DNA of 64,000 nt from positions 54,470,950 through 54,534,949 of the forward strand of contig NC_068938.1 in NCBI RefSeq assembly GCF_016801865.2. Direction: 5' to 3'. This document shows, piece by piece, positions 10,446 through 21,950 of this stretch. The position numbers and the translations under genes are program-made. The stretch's first letter is position 1. Every line of letters starts with the position of its first letter. The stretch comes from Culex pipiens pallens. Taxonomy: Eukaryota > Arthropoda > Insecta > Diptera > Culicidae. The notes beneath the pieces were generated by a model, which was not told the origin of the DNA, searched no databases, and saw only the letters and a list, made by a program, of their open reading frames with translations.

Positions 10446-10545
10446 TAGAGGTGAGCAAAAATCTCTTTTTTCGCTCGCTCAATAAAATGAGCGACTCTTT
10501 TGAACGGCTTTTTCGCTCTTTTACAAAATTTTGATGAAATGGCTA
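10446..10545 (+). repeat. Fragment of the gaggtg(a/g)gcaaa repeat
   Basis: agaggtgagcaaaaatctc, then aacggctttttcgctctttt, matches the start of the longer copy at 19626-19740. Confidence 0.6.
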
Positions 10546-10798
10546 TTTTAAGGAATGGTGTGAATTTTTATGTTTTTATTCGGTTTTTATAAATTATTAG
10601 AAAAAAAAAACTAAAAACGAGAAGATTCGCTTGAAAAACAAAGGTCTTGGCGGTCTCTTTGTCAAGATTGCTTCTTAAACCTAGACGTTCGAATAATTGG
10701 ATAGGGACACCACCCAAACTTAAATATAGGACGATTTAATATCAGCCATAATTAAACAATTGCTGATATTTTATTCAAAAATAAAAAAAATAAAAAAA

Positions 10799-10955
10799 AG
10801 TCTTTGTGTAAATATGGGTATCCAGCGCCGTCGCTCCGTGCCGTACTCAAACACTTAGGAGCCAAGGGCAGCGAAGTTCTTGTAGTTAAAAGGAAGACAC
10901 TAGTGGTTGGTACTAGCAATAGTAGCCGACAGCTATAAAGTCAACTTCGTTTCGT
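10799..10955 (+). mobile_element. 5'-truncated SINE (same family as 60475-60714)
   Basis: From tctttgtgtaaatatgggta through cgccgtcgctccgtgcc, acacttaggagcc, actagtggttggtactagca to gtcaacttcgtt. This is the non-tRNA body of the SINE at 60475-60714. The tRNA-like head is absent, as expected for 5' truncation. Confidence 0.8.
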
Positions 10956-12545
10956 TATTTTATTTTGAGAAATATTCTGTAAACTGAATCAGAAATATTC
11001 TGTAATTCTGAATCAGAAAAGTAAAAGTGTATAAAAAGTCAACATTCAACAGTCAACATCAACGAAAAGATATATTTTTTTCAGATTCCTGATTTTTAAG
11101 GGAAATTTTGATTGGGATAAACAAAAACATTTTTAAAATGTTCTGTGTGTCACCGAAAACTATCAAAACTAACATTTTTTAATATTTTGATATCGTGTTG
11201 TATATCAGTTACATATTTTTGAAAGATTGAAAAAATCCTAAAATCAAAAAAATTCCAGAATTTCCGGGATTAAGTATTAAATTTAGAAATAAAGGCATCA
11301 ATTTATTACAATATCAAAATTTTCTTCGACAGGTTGCACTTCTGAAGAGTTCTCATAGAATTGTCAAAAACTCATATTTGGTTCATGAGCATCCCATCCC
11401 AGGGAAAAATATTCAGCTTGTGGAACAAAGTTTTGAACAAAGGTCCCAAAAATCAACTGAGAAATTCTGTGAAGCTTCGGAAAACGATTGTTTTTAGAAT
11501 CTTCAATAACTCAGGAAATAAGCGTCCGATTTTCAAAATCTATAGATATGTTTTTTAAAGGAATACGAAAAGCATAAGATTTTTACTTAACATTTAAGTT
11601 AAAAAATCTGATATTATTATTTACTTAAATTCGTGTAGAAATTTAAAAACAAAACAAAAATCTAAATATTTTTTTAAAAATACTAATTATTCTTAACAAT
11701 TAAAATATCTTTTTCGGCCTATTCAAATGTTGAGGTTGGTTTGAAAATTTTAAAAATATTTATATTCGAATTTTTTCCAATCTTTAAAAAAAATATCTTC
11801 AGATATGTTCTAGGTTGGTTATGACTAGAGCGTCCAATTTCCAAGTGTTACAAAATCCTGAGAAACGGGATTTTCGTCAACGAATTTGCCGGTAATTTAA
11901 AAAAAAAATATTGGAAACTGTTCTGAGCCCGATTTTGATTGAATTATTTAAGCGTGGGAATCAATTTATGCTTGTACAAATCATACAATCTGAAGAAAAT
12001 ATACCTTTCTAATTAAGAAGTGCATCAAAGCGTACAATAAATAAGAAAATCTTAGATTTTTTAAAAACTTGTCGTATCAAAATGGTTAAACAGTGAGTAA
12101 AAATGAATTCGAGCTCTTCAACTTTAAAATTGTTTTTAGATTTGCCTCTGTTACCAGTAAAAAAATAAATAAAGATCGTGTAGAAATTAAATGAAAAATT
12201 AAATGAAATTCTCATGCATGGTAAACAATTTAAAACAAAATTAATTTAGCTGTGTGCGAAAAAGAGTAAATTAGTTTTAAATTTTGAAATAAACTTAAAA
12301 AAAACTTAAAGCGAAATTTTCAAAAGAGCTGGTATGTTCAATAAGAACAGTAAATTGAATTGAATCATATCATCATAAGTTATATTTTATCATTTTCATC
12401 CAATACATTTTCAAAATATTGCGGTTAAAAAGTTGAGAAAATGTTATCTTTCGCTTCAATTTCGCGAATTTTCGGGAATATGACTTTTTTTAACTTTAAA
12501 TCCCGAGAAATTATTTCCCGGATCGGGAAATTAGACGCTCATGAC
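10956..12545. other. AT-rich DNA with one dispersed fragment
   Basis: Mostly featureless. About 11380-11430 (aatattcagcttgtgga) matches 17160-17182 in a similar setting and marks an old dispersed repeat. Confidence 0.45.
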
Positions 12546-12553
12546 TTCTACAT

Positions 12554-13196
12554 TCGTCAGCTGTGTGCTATCTTGTGACATAGACCATTTTGGTCGAAAA
12601 CGAGTTAATTATGACGTTTTGCTATAATTAACAAACACTACAAGATGCTTTAACCCGATTTTGGAAACTCGCTTCCGTTTCCCGGATATCGCAATGCACA
12701 CTTGTGACATAGACCATTTTATCATCAAAATGATCGTGCACACTTGTGACACGTCATACATGTTGTTGGAAAATGTGGAAAAATTTTCTTGTTTTTCACA
12801 AATTTATGTTGATACACATTTTCTGAAGGCAATGCAATCTTTTGTTTTTGAAAATATACTGATTAAGTCGGTTAAACTATTGATTTAAGTCTATTTTAGT
12901 TTGTATGGGAATTCTGTGCACACTTGTGACACGTAGTACAATTTGACTTTCGAAACACATTTGTGACACGTGCTTTTCAGATTTTTGATTACATAATTGA
13001 CTGTATCTTTTAACTGGTGTAACCAAATTAGTTGAAACTTAGAGCGTTTGTTAAGCGATAGTATACAAACCGATTGCTTCAAAAAGTTTGGCTCTACCAT
13101 TCATAGTTTTGAAAATATTTATCATCAAACTTTAAAAATCGATTTTCTCGAAAAGTACTAAATGGTCGTTGTCACAAGATAGCACACAGCTGACGA
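12554..13196. mobile_element. Non-autonomous TIR element, perfect 27-bp inverted ends
   Basis: 12554-12580 is the exact reverse complement of 13170-13196 (words tcgtcagctgtgtg and ctatcttgtgaca). The 643-bp interior has no transposase and repeats the word cacacttgtgaca(c) at about 12697, 12739, 12920 and in shorter forms. The right third matches 2147-2213. No convincing target duplication was found at the edges. Confidence 0.85.
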
Positions 13197-13235
13197 CATG
13201 TAAAAAAGTACAAAACAAATCCAAAAAACTAACTT

Positions 13236-13541
13236 AATCCACCTATGTGTTTGGTGTCTTCCTCACTCCATTCAAACAGGTCCTCATAAATCATCTATCT
13301 CCTAAAATTGTTGGGAAGGTCTTTCGATTATCAGATCCTGCTTCGAAAAAGAATATAAAAATATTACTTAAGTTGTCATAACATGACAAAGGGTTGTCAT
13401 ATCTTCAATGTTTTGGCCTCGTTTTAAAGGTATTTCGAAAATTTCAATGATGGGTCGGTTGATGGATCCGGATATAGTTTTCAATGAAAACATTATGACT
13501 GAACATTAAAAACGAACAAATTGGATTTTTTTATATTACAC
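13236..13541 (-). mobile_element. Remnant of the 164-bp-unit element (left piece)
   Basis: The minus-strand end word (ctaacttaatccacctatgt, then tcttcctcac) matches the right end of the element at 39110-41015 read in reverse. It continues at 13800-13900 after the MITE insertion at 13542-13748. Confidence 0.65.
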
Positions 13542-13748
13542 TAAAACCCCGATTTACGCTCAGGCGTTACGCTTTGTATTTCGTCGATTTCTCTGGAACG
13601 ACGCAATATTTTTGCAATCTTTTTAAAAAGATTTATACGTCTTATGCAGATCTACAAATTGCTTTCAAAGGAATGTAGAAACATTACACTGTTTTCTAGA
13701 AATCAACCAAACAAAAAGCGTAACGCCTGCGCGTAAACGGGGGTTTTA
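13542..13748. mobile_element. ~205-bp MITE with ~36-bp TIRs and TA target
   Basis: The left end reads taaaaccccgatttacgc, then caggcgttacgctt. The right end, reversed, reads taaaacccccgtttacgc, then caggcgttacgctt. TA is present at both edges (13542-13543, 13747-13748). This is typical of Tc1/mariner-mobilised MITEs. No coding sequence. Confidence 0.85.
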
Positions 13749-13799
13749 ATGTATTATGAATGCACATTTTATGATATGTATCAGAAAATAATATTTTAT

Positions 13800-13932
13800 T
13801 ATTAAACGATAAATGAGATCCGGCTTCAAAAAAGTACATCACTAAAGTGGTAATATCTTTAGTCAGGGTTGCCAGATCTTCAATTGAAAAAATTGAAAAA
13901 AAGTCACAGAAATATTATTTTCTAATACATAT
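13800..13932 (-). mobile_element. Remnant of the 164-bp-unit element (right piece)
   Basis: gagatccggcttcaaaaaag, then gggttgccagatctt, is the reverse complement of part of the 164-bp unit in 39424-40890. Its end is cut by the SINE whose target duplication starts at 13923. Confidence 0.65.
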
Positions 13933-14344
13933 ACCCGGGAACCGTAGTGTAGGGGTAAGCGTGATTGCCTGTCACCCAGTCGGCCTGGGTTCGATCCCAG
14001 ACGGTCCCGGTGGCATTTTTCGAGACGAGATTTGTCTGATCACGCCTTCCGTCGGACGGGAAGTAAATGTTGGCCCCGGACTAACCTAAAAAGGTTAGGT
14101 CGTTAGCTCAGTCCAGGTGTAGGAGTCGTCTCCCTGGGTCCTGCCTCGGTGGAGTCGCTGGTAGGCAGTTGGACTAACAATCCAAAGGTCTTCAGTTCGA
14201 ATCCCGGGGTGGATGGAAGCTAAGGTGTAAAAAGAGGTTTGCAATTGCCTCAACAATCAAGCCTTCGAACACCTAGTTTCGAGTAGGAATCTCGCAATCG
14301 AGAACGCCAAGGCAATGCTGTAGAGCGAATAATTTGATTTTTTT
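13933..14344 (+). mobile_element. Dimeric tRNA-related SINE, copy 1
   Basis: Flanked by the 10-bp duplication taatacatat (13923-13932, 14345-14354). The head resembles a tRNA. It has acceptor-like gggaacc/ggtccc ends, an A-box-like tagtgtaggggtaagc and a B box GGTTCGATCCC at 13988-13998. The surrounding words resemble tRNA-Glu. A second tRNA-like half lies at about 14136-14215, with anticodon-loop region ttggactaacaatccaa and B box GTTCGAATCCC at 14196-14206. A short unique body and T-rich 3' end follow. The idea matches the Culex Twin SINE, but from memory Twin is shorter. Confidence 0.85.
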
Positions 14345-14354
14345 TAATACATAT

Positions 14355-15225
14355 CATTAAATGTGTACTAATTGAATATTAAAAATTCATTTTTAATATG
14401 CATTCATAATATTCAATATTGTTAAAAAAAAAACAAGTATTTTCAAAAACAGAAATTCTGGCATCCCTGACCCGTCCCAACCAACTGCATAAACCTTTTT
14501 CCCAAAGGCCCAGTTGATCGGAAATCGAGGAGCGAGCGAGATAGCAAGACACCGGGTTGGCTGGCTGGCTGGTGGTGAAAATAATTACATACCCAAAGTC
14601 ACCGGAGCAGGACCGTCACGATCGTCATCATCAACGTGGTGCAGCGGCGGCGGTGGCAGATCGTGTATGCAAGTGCGAAAGAGAGCTTGATGGCAGCAGC
14701 GATCAAAAGAACGCACACACACACACACACCCTGCACTGCACTGCACTGCCAAGAGAAAGAGTTGACGCTGAATGGCCGGTATAAAGTGTGTTATTATTA
14801 TTATATTAAAAGCAGCTTACATTTCTCCTCAACGGCAGCAGCAACAGCACACATCATATCGAAAGGAAAGCCAACAACAACAACAACATCGACAACCAGG
14901 ACAGGATGCGTTTGTGCATGTGCGAATAAAATTGCGCAAGGGCGGAGCATAAATTCACCGTTGTTCGGCGATCAAAACACCAAGACCAACGGGCTGGATT
15001 TTGCTGCTGCTGCTGCTGATGATGATGAACATCAACGGCAAGTCCACGGCAAACGCAAACACCACGAAGACGAGGAGGGTTTTGGGCAAACACTTAGGGC
15101 TTGTGCCATTACGCTGCAATGCTGGGCTGGTCGGGTTGAATTAAATGGCCAGTGGTCAGAAATTGCACTCTTGAAGGGGGTTACTTCCGCTGATCAGTGG
15201 TGTAGCCAAGAGGGGTAGTTAATGA
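14355..15225. other. AT-rich stretch, then unique GC-rich island
   Basis: From about 14465 the composition rises, with (ac)n at 14713-14730, (att)n near 14795-14806, caa repeats near 14876 and a gct run at about 15003-15017. A TATA-like ggtataaagtg lies at 14780. The frames of up to 151 codons are low-complexity and unrecognised. Possibly regulatory. Confidence 0.35.
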
Positions 15226-16453
15226 AAAGGAATTTTCTTAAGTCCATGAAACAGATTTTTTCAACTCGAGATGACCGAATTGAAATTTAATAATTTTTCT
15301 TAGTTCTCTTGTTCAGAAGGACAATTTTAACTTTCAGGCTGCAGAATTACTAGCCTAGCATTTTAAGTAATTATCTAACAACTCCAATAATTATATTTTC
15401 TTTTAGGTTTGTTAAAGTTAAACAAAATCTGTAACCTCATTTATAATTTTAAAGTATGTGTTCAATTATGTGGATAGCCATTTTATCATAACATTGGAAA
15501 AATGGAATAAAAGAAGTAAAACTGTTTTGTAACATACGAAAATTCAACTGATTGAATTGGTTGCAAAAAAAAACATATTGCAATTAAATTGGCCAATTAA
15601 GACTATGAACAAATTTCCTAATAAAACTAAACATTTTTATTTATGTTTATAATCAGTTTGGATGGAAATACAAATTAAGATTTGACAGAAAAAGTTTTTG
15701 TTTTTGTGAAATTTAAGGTTTGACTGTAATTTTTTAACCCCTTAAGCCAACGCAATTTATATTTCAAGATTTTGTCCCACGCTTAATAAAAAATAGGTAA
15801 AAAAATAAATTGCTGAAAATTTGAAATTTTCATTGAACAAACTTACACCATTGAAAACTATTTGAAATACATTGAATAATCTTTATTTTTAGACTTTTTT
15901 CACTTATGGGAACACAGAAGAAAGACGAAAAAAGACTTCAGATCAAAATGTATTTTCATAAATTCACCGATTTTTTATTTGCAAATTTTTTTTGTAACAT
16001 TGAATTTGAGATACTCTTTGCTCTAAAATTATGGAAGTTTTGCTTGAAGCTGTAAATTACGTTTTTTAATGCTACCAAATCTTTATAACAGCAGAAGGAT
16101 AACTTCAATTACAATTTTTACTTAAGGCAAAAACAATATACTAACGTGTATCATCGTTTTAATTTATTATTATTTTGTTTCAAGAGTGATTGTTATATGG
16201 GCATTTTTTTTATAAATTTTGATGAGATAATTAATTTTGCGCTAAAATGACTTGAAGCCCAAAAATGTTAAAGCAGATTTTCAATTTTTTTATATACCCA
16301 CTAAGATTGTTTTTTTAAAACGTTAAAATTTCTCTAAGTTGGGATAACCAAATACTTTGAAAAACGAGTTAATTGACAGATTATTGAATTTTGGTGAATT
16401 TCAATCCAGTTTCATTTTAATAACACTTATTTTTCAATCTTGTTATTTTTTAG
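15226..16453. other. AT-rich DNA; candidate intron upstream of exon
   Basis: Nothing recognised except the pyrimidine-rich run ending tgttattttttag at 16441-16453, a plausible 3' splice site for the exon that follows. Confidence 0.45.
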
Positions 16454-16546
16454 AATCTTCAAGAACTTCAAGCACAGGCCGTTCATCAATGACAAATGCA
16501 TTCAATGTGGTGAAGAATATCACTAAGAACAACATGGAATCATCAG
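16454..16546 (+). CDS. Candidate 93-nt internal cassette exon of an unidentified host gene
   Basis: A T-rich tract and AG at 16452-16453 precede it, and gtgagt at 16547-16552 follows CAG: both splice sites are near consensus. The length is 93 nt, a multiple of three. Of the three frames only one is open throughout. It starts with the last two bases of a codon and ends with the first base of the next, so the exon could be included or skipped without a shift. The encoded segment is rich in Ser, Thr and Asn (it begins SSRTSSTGRSSMT and ends KNNMESS). I do not recognise the protein. If real, the host gene is on the plus strand and the surrounding repeats lie in its introns. A chance match of splice signals in AT-rich DNA is the main alternative. 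Confidence 0.45.
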
Positions 16547-16599
16547 GTGAGTAGATTTGGCTGTTGCATATGGATCATTTCCGTTTTTTCACTAACTGC

Positions 16600-16920
16600 A
16601 ACTGCTGCACTAAAAATGGTATTAAAATACCAAATTTTGGTATTACTTGTGCAAATACCAGCGACCAAAATGTGCTCTTGATTGCCCAGTAATAGATGGT
16701 AAAATACCATGAAATCATACCAAAATCATATATTTGGAAGACCACAGGAATACCAAAATCTGATTTTCCAAGGGCGCAGGAATACCTAAAAATTAAACCA
16801 TGGCAATACCAAGTTTTGGTATTCAAGCATTGTTCAAAAATCCAGAAGACCTCAACTTGGTATTGAAATGGTTTTATTTTGAAGTATTATTTTACCCTTG
16901 GAATAACATGGTATGGTATG
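16600..16920. repeat. Cluster of taccaa/ttggta words (MITE-like)
   Basis: About fifteen occurrences of atacca or tggtat in ~320 bp, including the palindromes taccaaattttggta (16628) and taccaagttttggta (16806). This suggests an element built of short self-complementary repeats. The ends are unclear. Confidence 0.55.
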
Positions 16921-17240
16921 GAGTTTTACAGCTTTGGTGTGTTCTTCAAAGTTGTAAGGCATTAAATTTTCAATAAGAATCTCACGTTTGGGAATATTTG
17001 GATGGAAGTAGCGCACCGTGCAGACCAAACTGTGAGGAAATTGGGGTTTCCATACATTTTTTCAATTTTTCCCATACAAACATCACCTTCGAGTATCAAT
17101 GGGTAAATGTTGACCAATTTTGCTCATATTTGGCCCAGAGTTCTGAAATAGCCCAAGGAACAATATTCAGCTTGTGGAGCGAGGTATAGAGGAAAAGTCT
17201 CATATTCTGGGCACCCTTATGAACATCGTTCATTTGAACA
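16921..17240 (+). repeat. Old dispersed repeat fragments
   Basis: tttggtgtgttcttcaaagttgtaagg resembles the cggcaaagttgtagg family of 4225-5215. aatattcagcttgtgga (17163) matches about 11408. Confidence 0.45.
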
Positions 17241-18130
17241 TTAGGCTGTTAAAAAAATAAGTTGGCAATATTTTTAAAAATATTATTTTGCATAGATACA
17301 AAATTTCCACAACTTATTTCCCATAACTAATTGCACAGTAATTGGATCTTTATTTTAATTTTGTTTCCAATGAGTTAATTCAGAAATAACACTCAACTCT
17401 GAATTCCAGCAAAAAATTGTCAAATGGTGATATTCACAATAGCAAAATCATTGCTCCTTCCTCCTCTACCAAATGACTCGTTCCCCGTTATCCCTGCAAG
17501 AAAATCATACAGGTTCATTTACCATTCATTGCATCCAATTCAACTCAATTGTGCATTATATTGTTATCTTCATCAACCCCAACCAACCACCGGTTAATCA
17601 ACGAGTCACCTTCATCTGCTCAACTCCCATCAACATCATCATCCCAACAACGAAGACGCAGATTCTTGTCAACCATCATCCCGTGCCTAGAAGACACCTG
17701 TGACTGCTGTTTCAACACCCTGTCAATCGAACCTGTTGCGTGTACTAAATCTACAAACACTAATACCCTCCGATCTGGCCCTGCCGATACAAGCGCACCG
17801 GGGCCTGGCCTTTTTTTTGCGAGCGCAGGATAATTGTCATGTAAATGTTATCCCCTCCCCCTTCCAGATCGTGTCGCCGGCTTGCCGTCACCGTCATTTG
17901 CCAGCCCCTGTCAGAAGGAATCACGTCACGCACACACACACACGTCCGTCACCTGGCTTCATGAGCCCCCAGAAGAACCCTGAACAACGATCGGCCGTCC
18001 GTCACCATCTTTCCCTGTCCGTTCGAGAGATTTCTGAACGCTTCTGGATGTTATTCGATTATACTGTTGCTGCTGGGCGGACAATTCTTTGCAGAAACTT
18101 AATTTTGAGAATACTATTTTCAACATTTTG
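17241..18130. other. AT-rich, then unique GC-richer island
   Basis: (ac)n at about 17931-17943. Frames at 17473-18134 are unrecognised and overlap each other. No splice pair defines an exon. Confidence 0.4.
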
Positions 18131-19057
18131 TTGATTTGGGAATGTTTAAAAATCGACATAACTACAAAAATAAAGTTAAATAAATTGAAAATATTCCTTC
18201 TCCATACAAAATTGATGCCTTTTTATATTATTTGGAAAAGTGAAAGAAATTATTTAAAAAAAAACATTTGAAATTAAATTTTCGTTTTTTTTTCTTTTGT
18301 TCTAAGTGTTTGGAAAAAACACATTTTTACAGAGAATTCCTCAACTGCACTCACTCGTGATGTGTACTTCCATCATGTACTCTGTTCGGGCTTCGGTAGC
18401 GCTGGCAAATTGGGACGGAAGTGGTTGGATCGAACACGTGAGACAGGGAGTGGGGTAGGCGGTTACCCCACACAACACCACCTGGATCGACGTAATGAGG
18501 GATACCTCTCGTAAATGCAGCGGTGTGTGTTGAGTAATTTAATGCCTATGTAGCACATTGTATGCAAAAAGGCGTCCACAAGTAAAGAGTAGAAGGGGGG
18601 AGGGTTCTTTCGCCCTGGCCCGTTTCTGGTCTCTCTCTCTCTCCGGGGCCTGGGAGGGTTGGAAAATAATAATTTTTAATAATGGCGTACGATTGAGCGA
18701 TGCTACCTTCTTTTTTTTCCTTCGAAAAGAGAGGGGCTCAATCAAAGAACATGGCGAATCTTAAAAATGGCAGCCAACCATTAACGAAGGAAGTTTTTTT
18801 GAAATATTAACATTATTTACTTGAACTTTAAATATTTAAATAACTTGAAAGCGCACACTATTTGTTTTCTTCCAAAAGATTTTCTTTAAATTAGCCTAAA
18901 ATCAATGAAAAGAATTAAGAAAACAAAACGATGTAATTCAACATAAGTCCTAATATCAAAGGAAAAGATTCATTATCGCCCATAATACTAGTTCCACTGG
19001 AAAACTTGGAACCGATTCCAAAGTGGCCAGATTGATTGAAAAGATGTATGGAGGGTT
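18131..19057. other. AT-rich flanks around a GC-richer island (18341-18770)
   Basis: The island has (ct)n at about 18631-18643. Nothing coding recognised. The rest is AT-rich. Confidence 0.4.
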
Positions 19058-19149
19058 ATAAATGAGCTTCTTAAATTGTGTAACATTAAGTCTCTTTTCA
19101 CAAAGGTGATGTGCATGCGATTTCAAAATCGGATTTTTTTTGCTGTGTA
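19058..19149 (-). mobile_element. Solo end of the tRNA-armed foldback family
   Basis: cacaaaggtgatgtgcatgc, then gatttcaaaatcgg and ttttttttgctgtgta, is the terminal sequence found in the foldbacks at 25076-25636 and 43830-44817. The other arm is missing. Confidence 0.65.
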
Positions 19150-19625
19150 TGACAGTTCTGATTAACAAAAAAAATAAATAAACCATCCTTTTTAACGACT
19201 CCTAGATCTTCCATGGTCTGTATTGCAAGTTTCGAACCTAGAAGTCTAAAGGAATGAATGGGGAGAGTACCCAAAACTCTTTCTGTTGCTTCATTTAAAA
19301 TTTCCTTGTTAAAACATTCCTTGTAAAGTTATGAAAATCATCACTGATCAATGTTTGCCAACCTTGAAGCCAATGATAGCTTCACAAAATTATATAACTT
19401 TTGAAACACATTTAGTTTAGATCAAAAAATCCTTCAGGGCCTACAAGAAGGGTTAAACCGGCATAATATGTTGATTCATTTTGGTGCAAAAATTCATTAA
19501 ATTGAACAAAAATACAAAGCATATTACAGTGATGAATATTTGTTTTGTAAAAAATAATTAACGGCTTTACCTTGAAAATAGCTGACTTGTATACAGAAAA
19601 ATTAAAAAAAGGAAATATGATCAAA
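19150..19625. other. AT-rich DNA, nothing recognised
   Basis: No feature recognised. Confidence 0.45.
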
Positions 19626-20535
19626 TAGAGGTGGGCAAAATCGTCCTTTTTCTTGGAGCCGCTCATTTTCGCTCACTCCTTAAAAAGAGCGGTTCTTTTG
19701 AACGGCTCTTTCGCTCTTTTTCAACTTTTTGATGAAAAGGCTATTTTTAAGATTGGCGTGATTTTTTAAGTTTTTGCTTTCTTACAAAATAAAGGTTTAA
19801 GGTTCTAATCTAAAAAAAATCGTGCACAGCGGGGAATCGTCCCAGAAAAAAAAATCCTATTACTAATTTGAAGGTTTTGATGCGCTCTTTCGATTGAATT
19901 TTGGCCCGAAACCCGGAACTCAAAGCCTGATTTTTGAGAGCTCTTTTTCTGAAATACTTGTGCGATGTCTGTATCCGCTCTTAAAAATTTGTGTCTTCCA
20001 TCATTGGAAAACTGCTCGTTAAACCCACAATTTTTATATTTCGGATTTGTAGCCGTGGAGTCGGAGACGAACATTCTATTTTTCGATTCACAATTTGGTC
20101 AAAGCCATTTTTAGAGGTATTTTTTGGTCTATTTTACAGATAATACTGTCAAATAAAAAGAATTCAGTTTCAAACAAAAAACCATTCGAAAACATGCGCC
20201 ATAAACTGCTTGGGCCCAAAATTTGAAGCTTTTCCAAAATTTATTTCCAGAGATATAGTCATACAAGCTCTTCCCGGCAAACTTCGTCCTGCCCTTTTTA
20301 GGTTTCCTGACGTTTCTTGCTTGTTTGCTAATTCAGCCTCCTGTGATCAAAATTTGATTTTACGTAACTTTTCCCATACAATCTGCAGATTTTCCGGAAT
20401 CGGTTCCAGAGTGGCCAAAGTTGTAACTTTTTGGCGTAAGAACCTTCCTTGGACTTATACGAACCCAACGCAACAAAAAGCACCTCGATCCGACGCTCCG
20501 TATTGAACTGATTCGCGTTCGAACAAAACCGTCGA

Positions 20536-20578
<43 letters not shown>

Positions 20579-20800
20579 TTAGTGTTTTACGTCTTATTTT
20601 TACCCTATTTTTTTCCTACTATTTTTTTGGTTTTAAACAGAATCATATACTGAACATCAAATTCGAAGTCCCGGCTCCATCTTGGAACGGTCTTTTCAAA
20701 AGACCGGGGTTTCAAAAAGAACCGCGGCTCTTTTTTTGTCAGCTATGGTTCGTTCACTCTTTTTAGTGATCAAATGATTTTACCCAAGGGTCTTGATTTT
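19626..20800. repeat. Dispersed element starting gaggtgggcaaaatcg
   Basis: tagaggtgggcaaaatcg, then agagcggttcttttgaacgg, matches 10446-10545. Toward the right, about 20695-20790 has complementary-type words (cggctctttttttgtc, cgttcactctttttag, atgattttaccca), suggesting an element with gctcttttt-rich ends. No clean inverted repeat or target duplication found, so the right edge is approximate. Confidence 0.5.
20540..20576. repeat. (TA)n microsatellite
   Basis: An uninterrupted run of alternating T and A, about 18 repeats. Confidence 0.95.
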
Positions 20801-21715
20801 CAGTTCAAAGATCAGAAATCACAGAACGAATATTTGCCTACCGGAGCGCGCAACCATTCGCGAGTGAACACAACAGACTGGCGGCCAGCGGCTTGCTCAA
20901 TCACTTCACTCAGCGAAACAAATGCTTCGTGAATTTATTTTCCTGCTCCGTCCGTCAACCCGAGTAATACACGAATATGCTCAGAGAGAAGAGAGCCAAA
21001 AAATACGAGCGTGGTGCTCATTAGGCCTGCACTACCACAGTTTACCGGCAATTAGAATTTGGCATGGTGGAAATTGCTGCCATATGTGTCTTTGATGTTG
21101 TGTAAGAACAAAATTGCAAAACATTATTAATAGCATTGATTTTAAGCAATTTCTTTGATGATCAAAGCAAAGCCGTTCGCAAACTATTCTCAGTCAGCTT
21201 TGAGCGACGAAATCTGTCTCTCTGAACCATTCACTGTACTACCCGATTGGAGTGCGATGGAGAGAAAAGAGAGAGTATTCTGTAGCGATTGATGTGGAAG
21301 TGCCAAACCGGTAGGAAACGGACAGAGCTGTTTTTCTTCCGGTTCGATTTGTGATCACGAGTGAATGAGTCTTTTTAGAGCGATCAGGACCCTTGATTTT
21401 ATCTTCATACAACCCAATATATCATCAATTTCGAGTCACTTTATTTACTTTATTTTTCACTTTGATATTTTTTTCTGTATCAGCTTCTGTATAATCTGGG
21501 TTATTAAAACATTCTGCATACTTAGTTAGACATAAAGGAAGAGATACAAATCAAACCAAAGATTTTCTGAAAGTTTCATAAATCTTCTTTTTAATAACTA
21601 TTGAAGATTCAAAATTGGGTTATCAATGGATTTTTGGCGAAATTTCAGGTCGAAAGTCGTCTTAGATGTGGGTTGGGTTTTGGAGGGTTAAGTTTATTAT
21701 TCAATAACTAGACTA
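20801..21715. other. Mixed-composition DNA, nothing recognised
   Basis: 20850-21390 is GC-richer (gcggccagcggcttgctc near 20881) and may belong to the previous element. The remainder is AT-rich. No gene seen. Confidence 0.4.
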
Positions 21716-21950
21716 TACACTTAGATTTTTATACCGAATTCGGTAGTTTAAAATCGGCAAAGTTTAGATCGGTAAACCATCTGTCAAAATGTACAACATT
21801 TTACCGTAAACTGGTAGTAATGTGATCAATAATAAACTTCTTTACCGAATTTTGATTTTACCAAATTCAGTATTTTTCAGTTTACCGAACTGTTCAGCAG
21901 TTGAAAAATCGGTAAAGTTTACCGAAATCAGGTACAAATCTAAGTGTGTA
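21716..21950. mobile_element. ~235-bp MITE with cacttagattt ends
   Basis: The left end tacacttagatttttatacc and right end ggtacaaatctaagtg, then tgta, are inverted. Interior words such as accgaattcggta and tttaccg recur in both directions. TA at both edges. No coding sequence. Confidence 0.8.

Noticed and set aside
13847..14089. Protein-like frame across the dimeric SINE (and a relative at 46386-46631)
   Set aside because: The frame lies in tRNA-derived sequence with polymerase III boxes and target duplications. The similarity among copies is that of the SINE.
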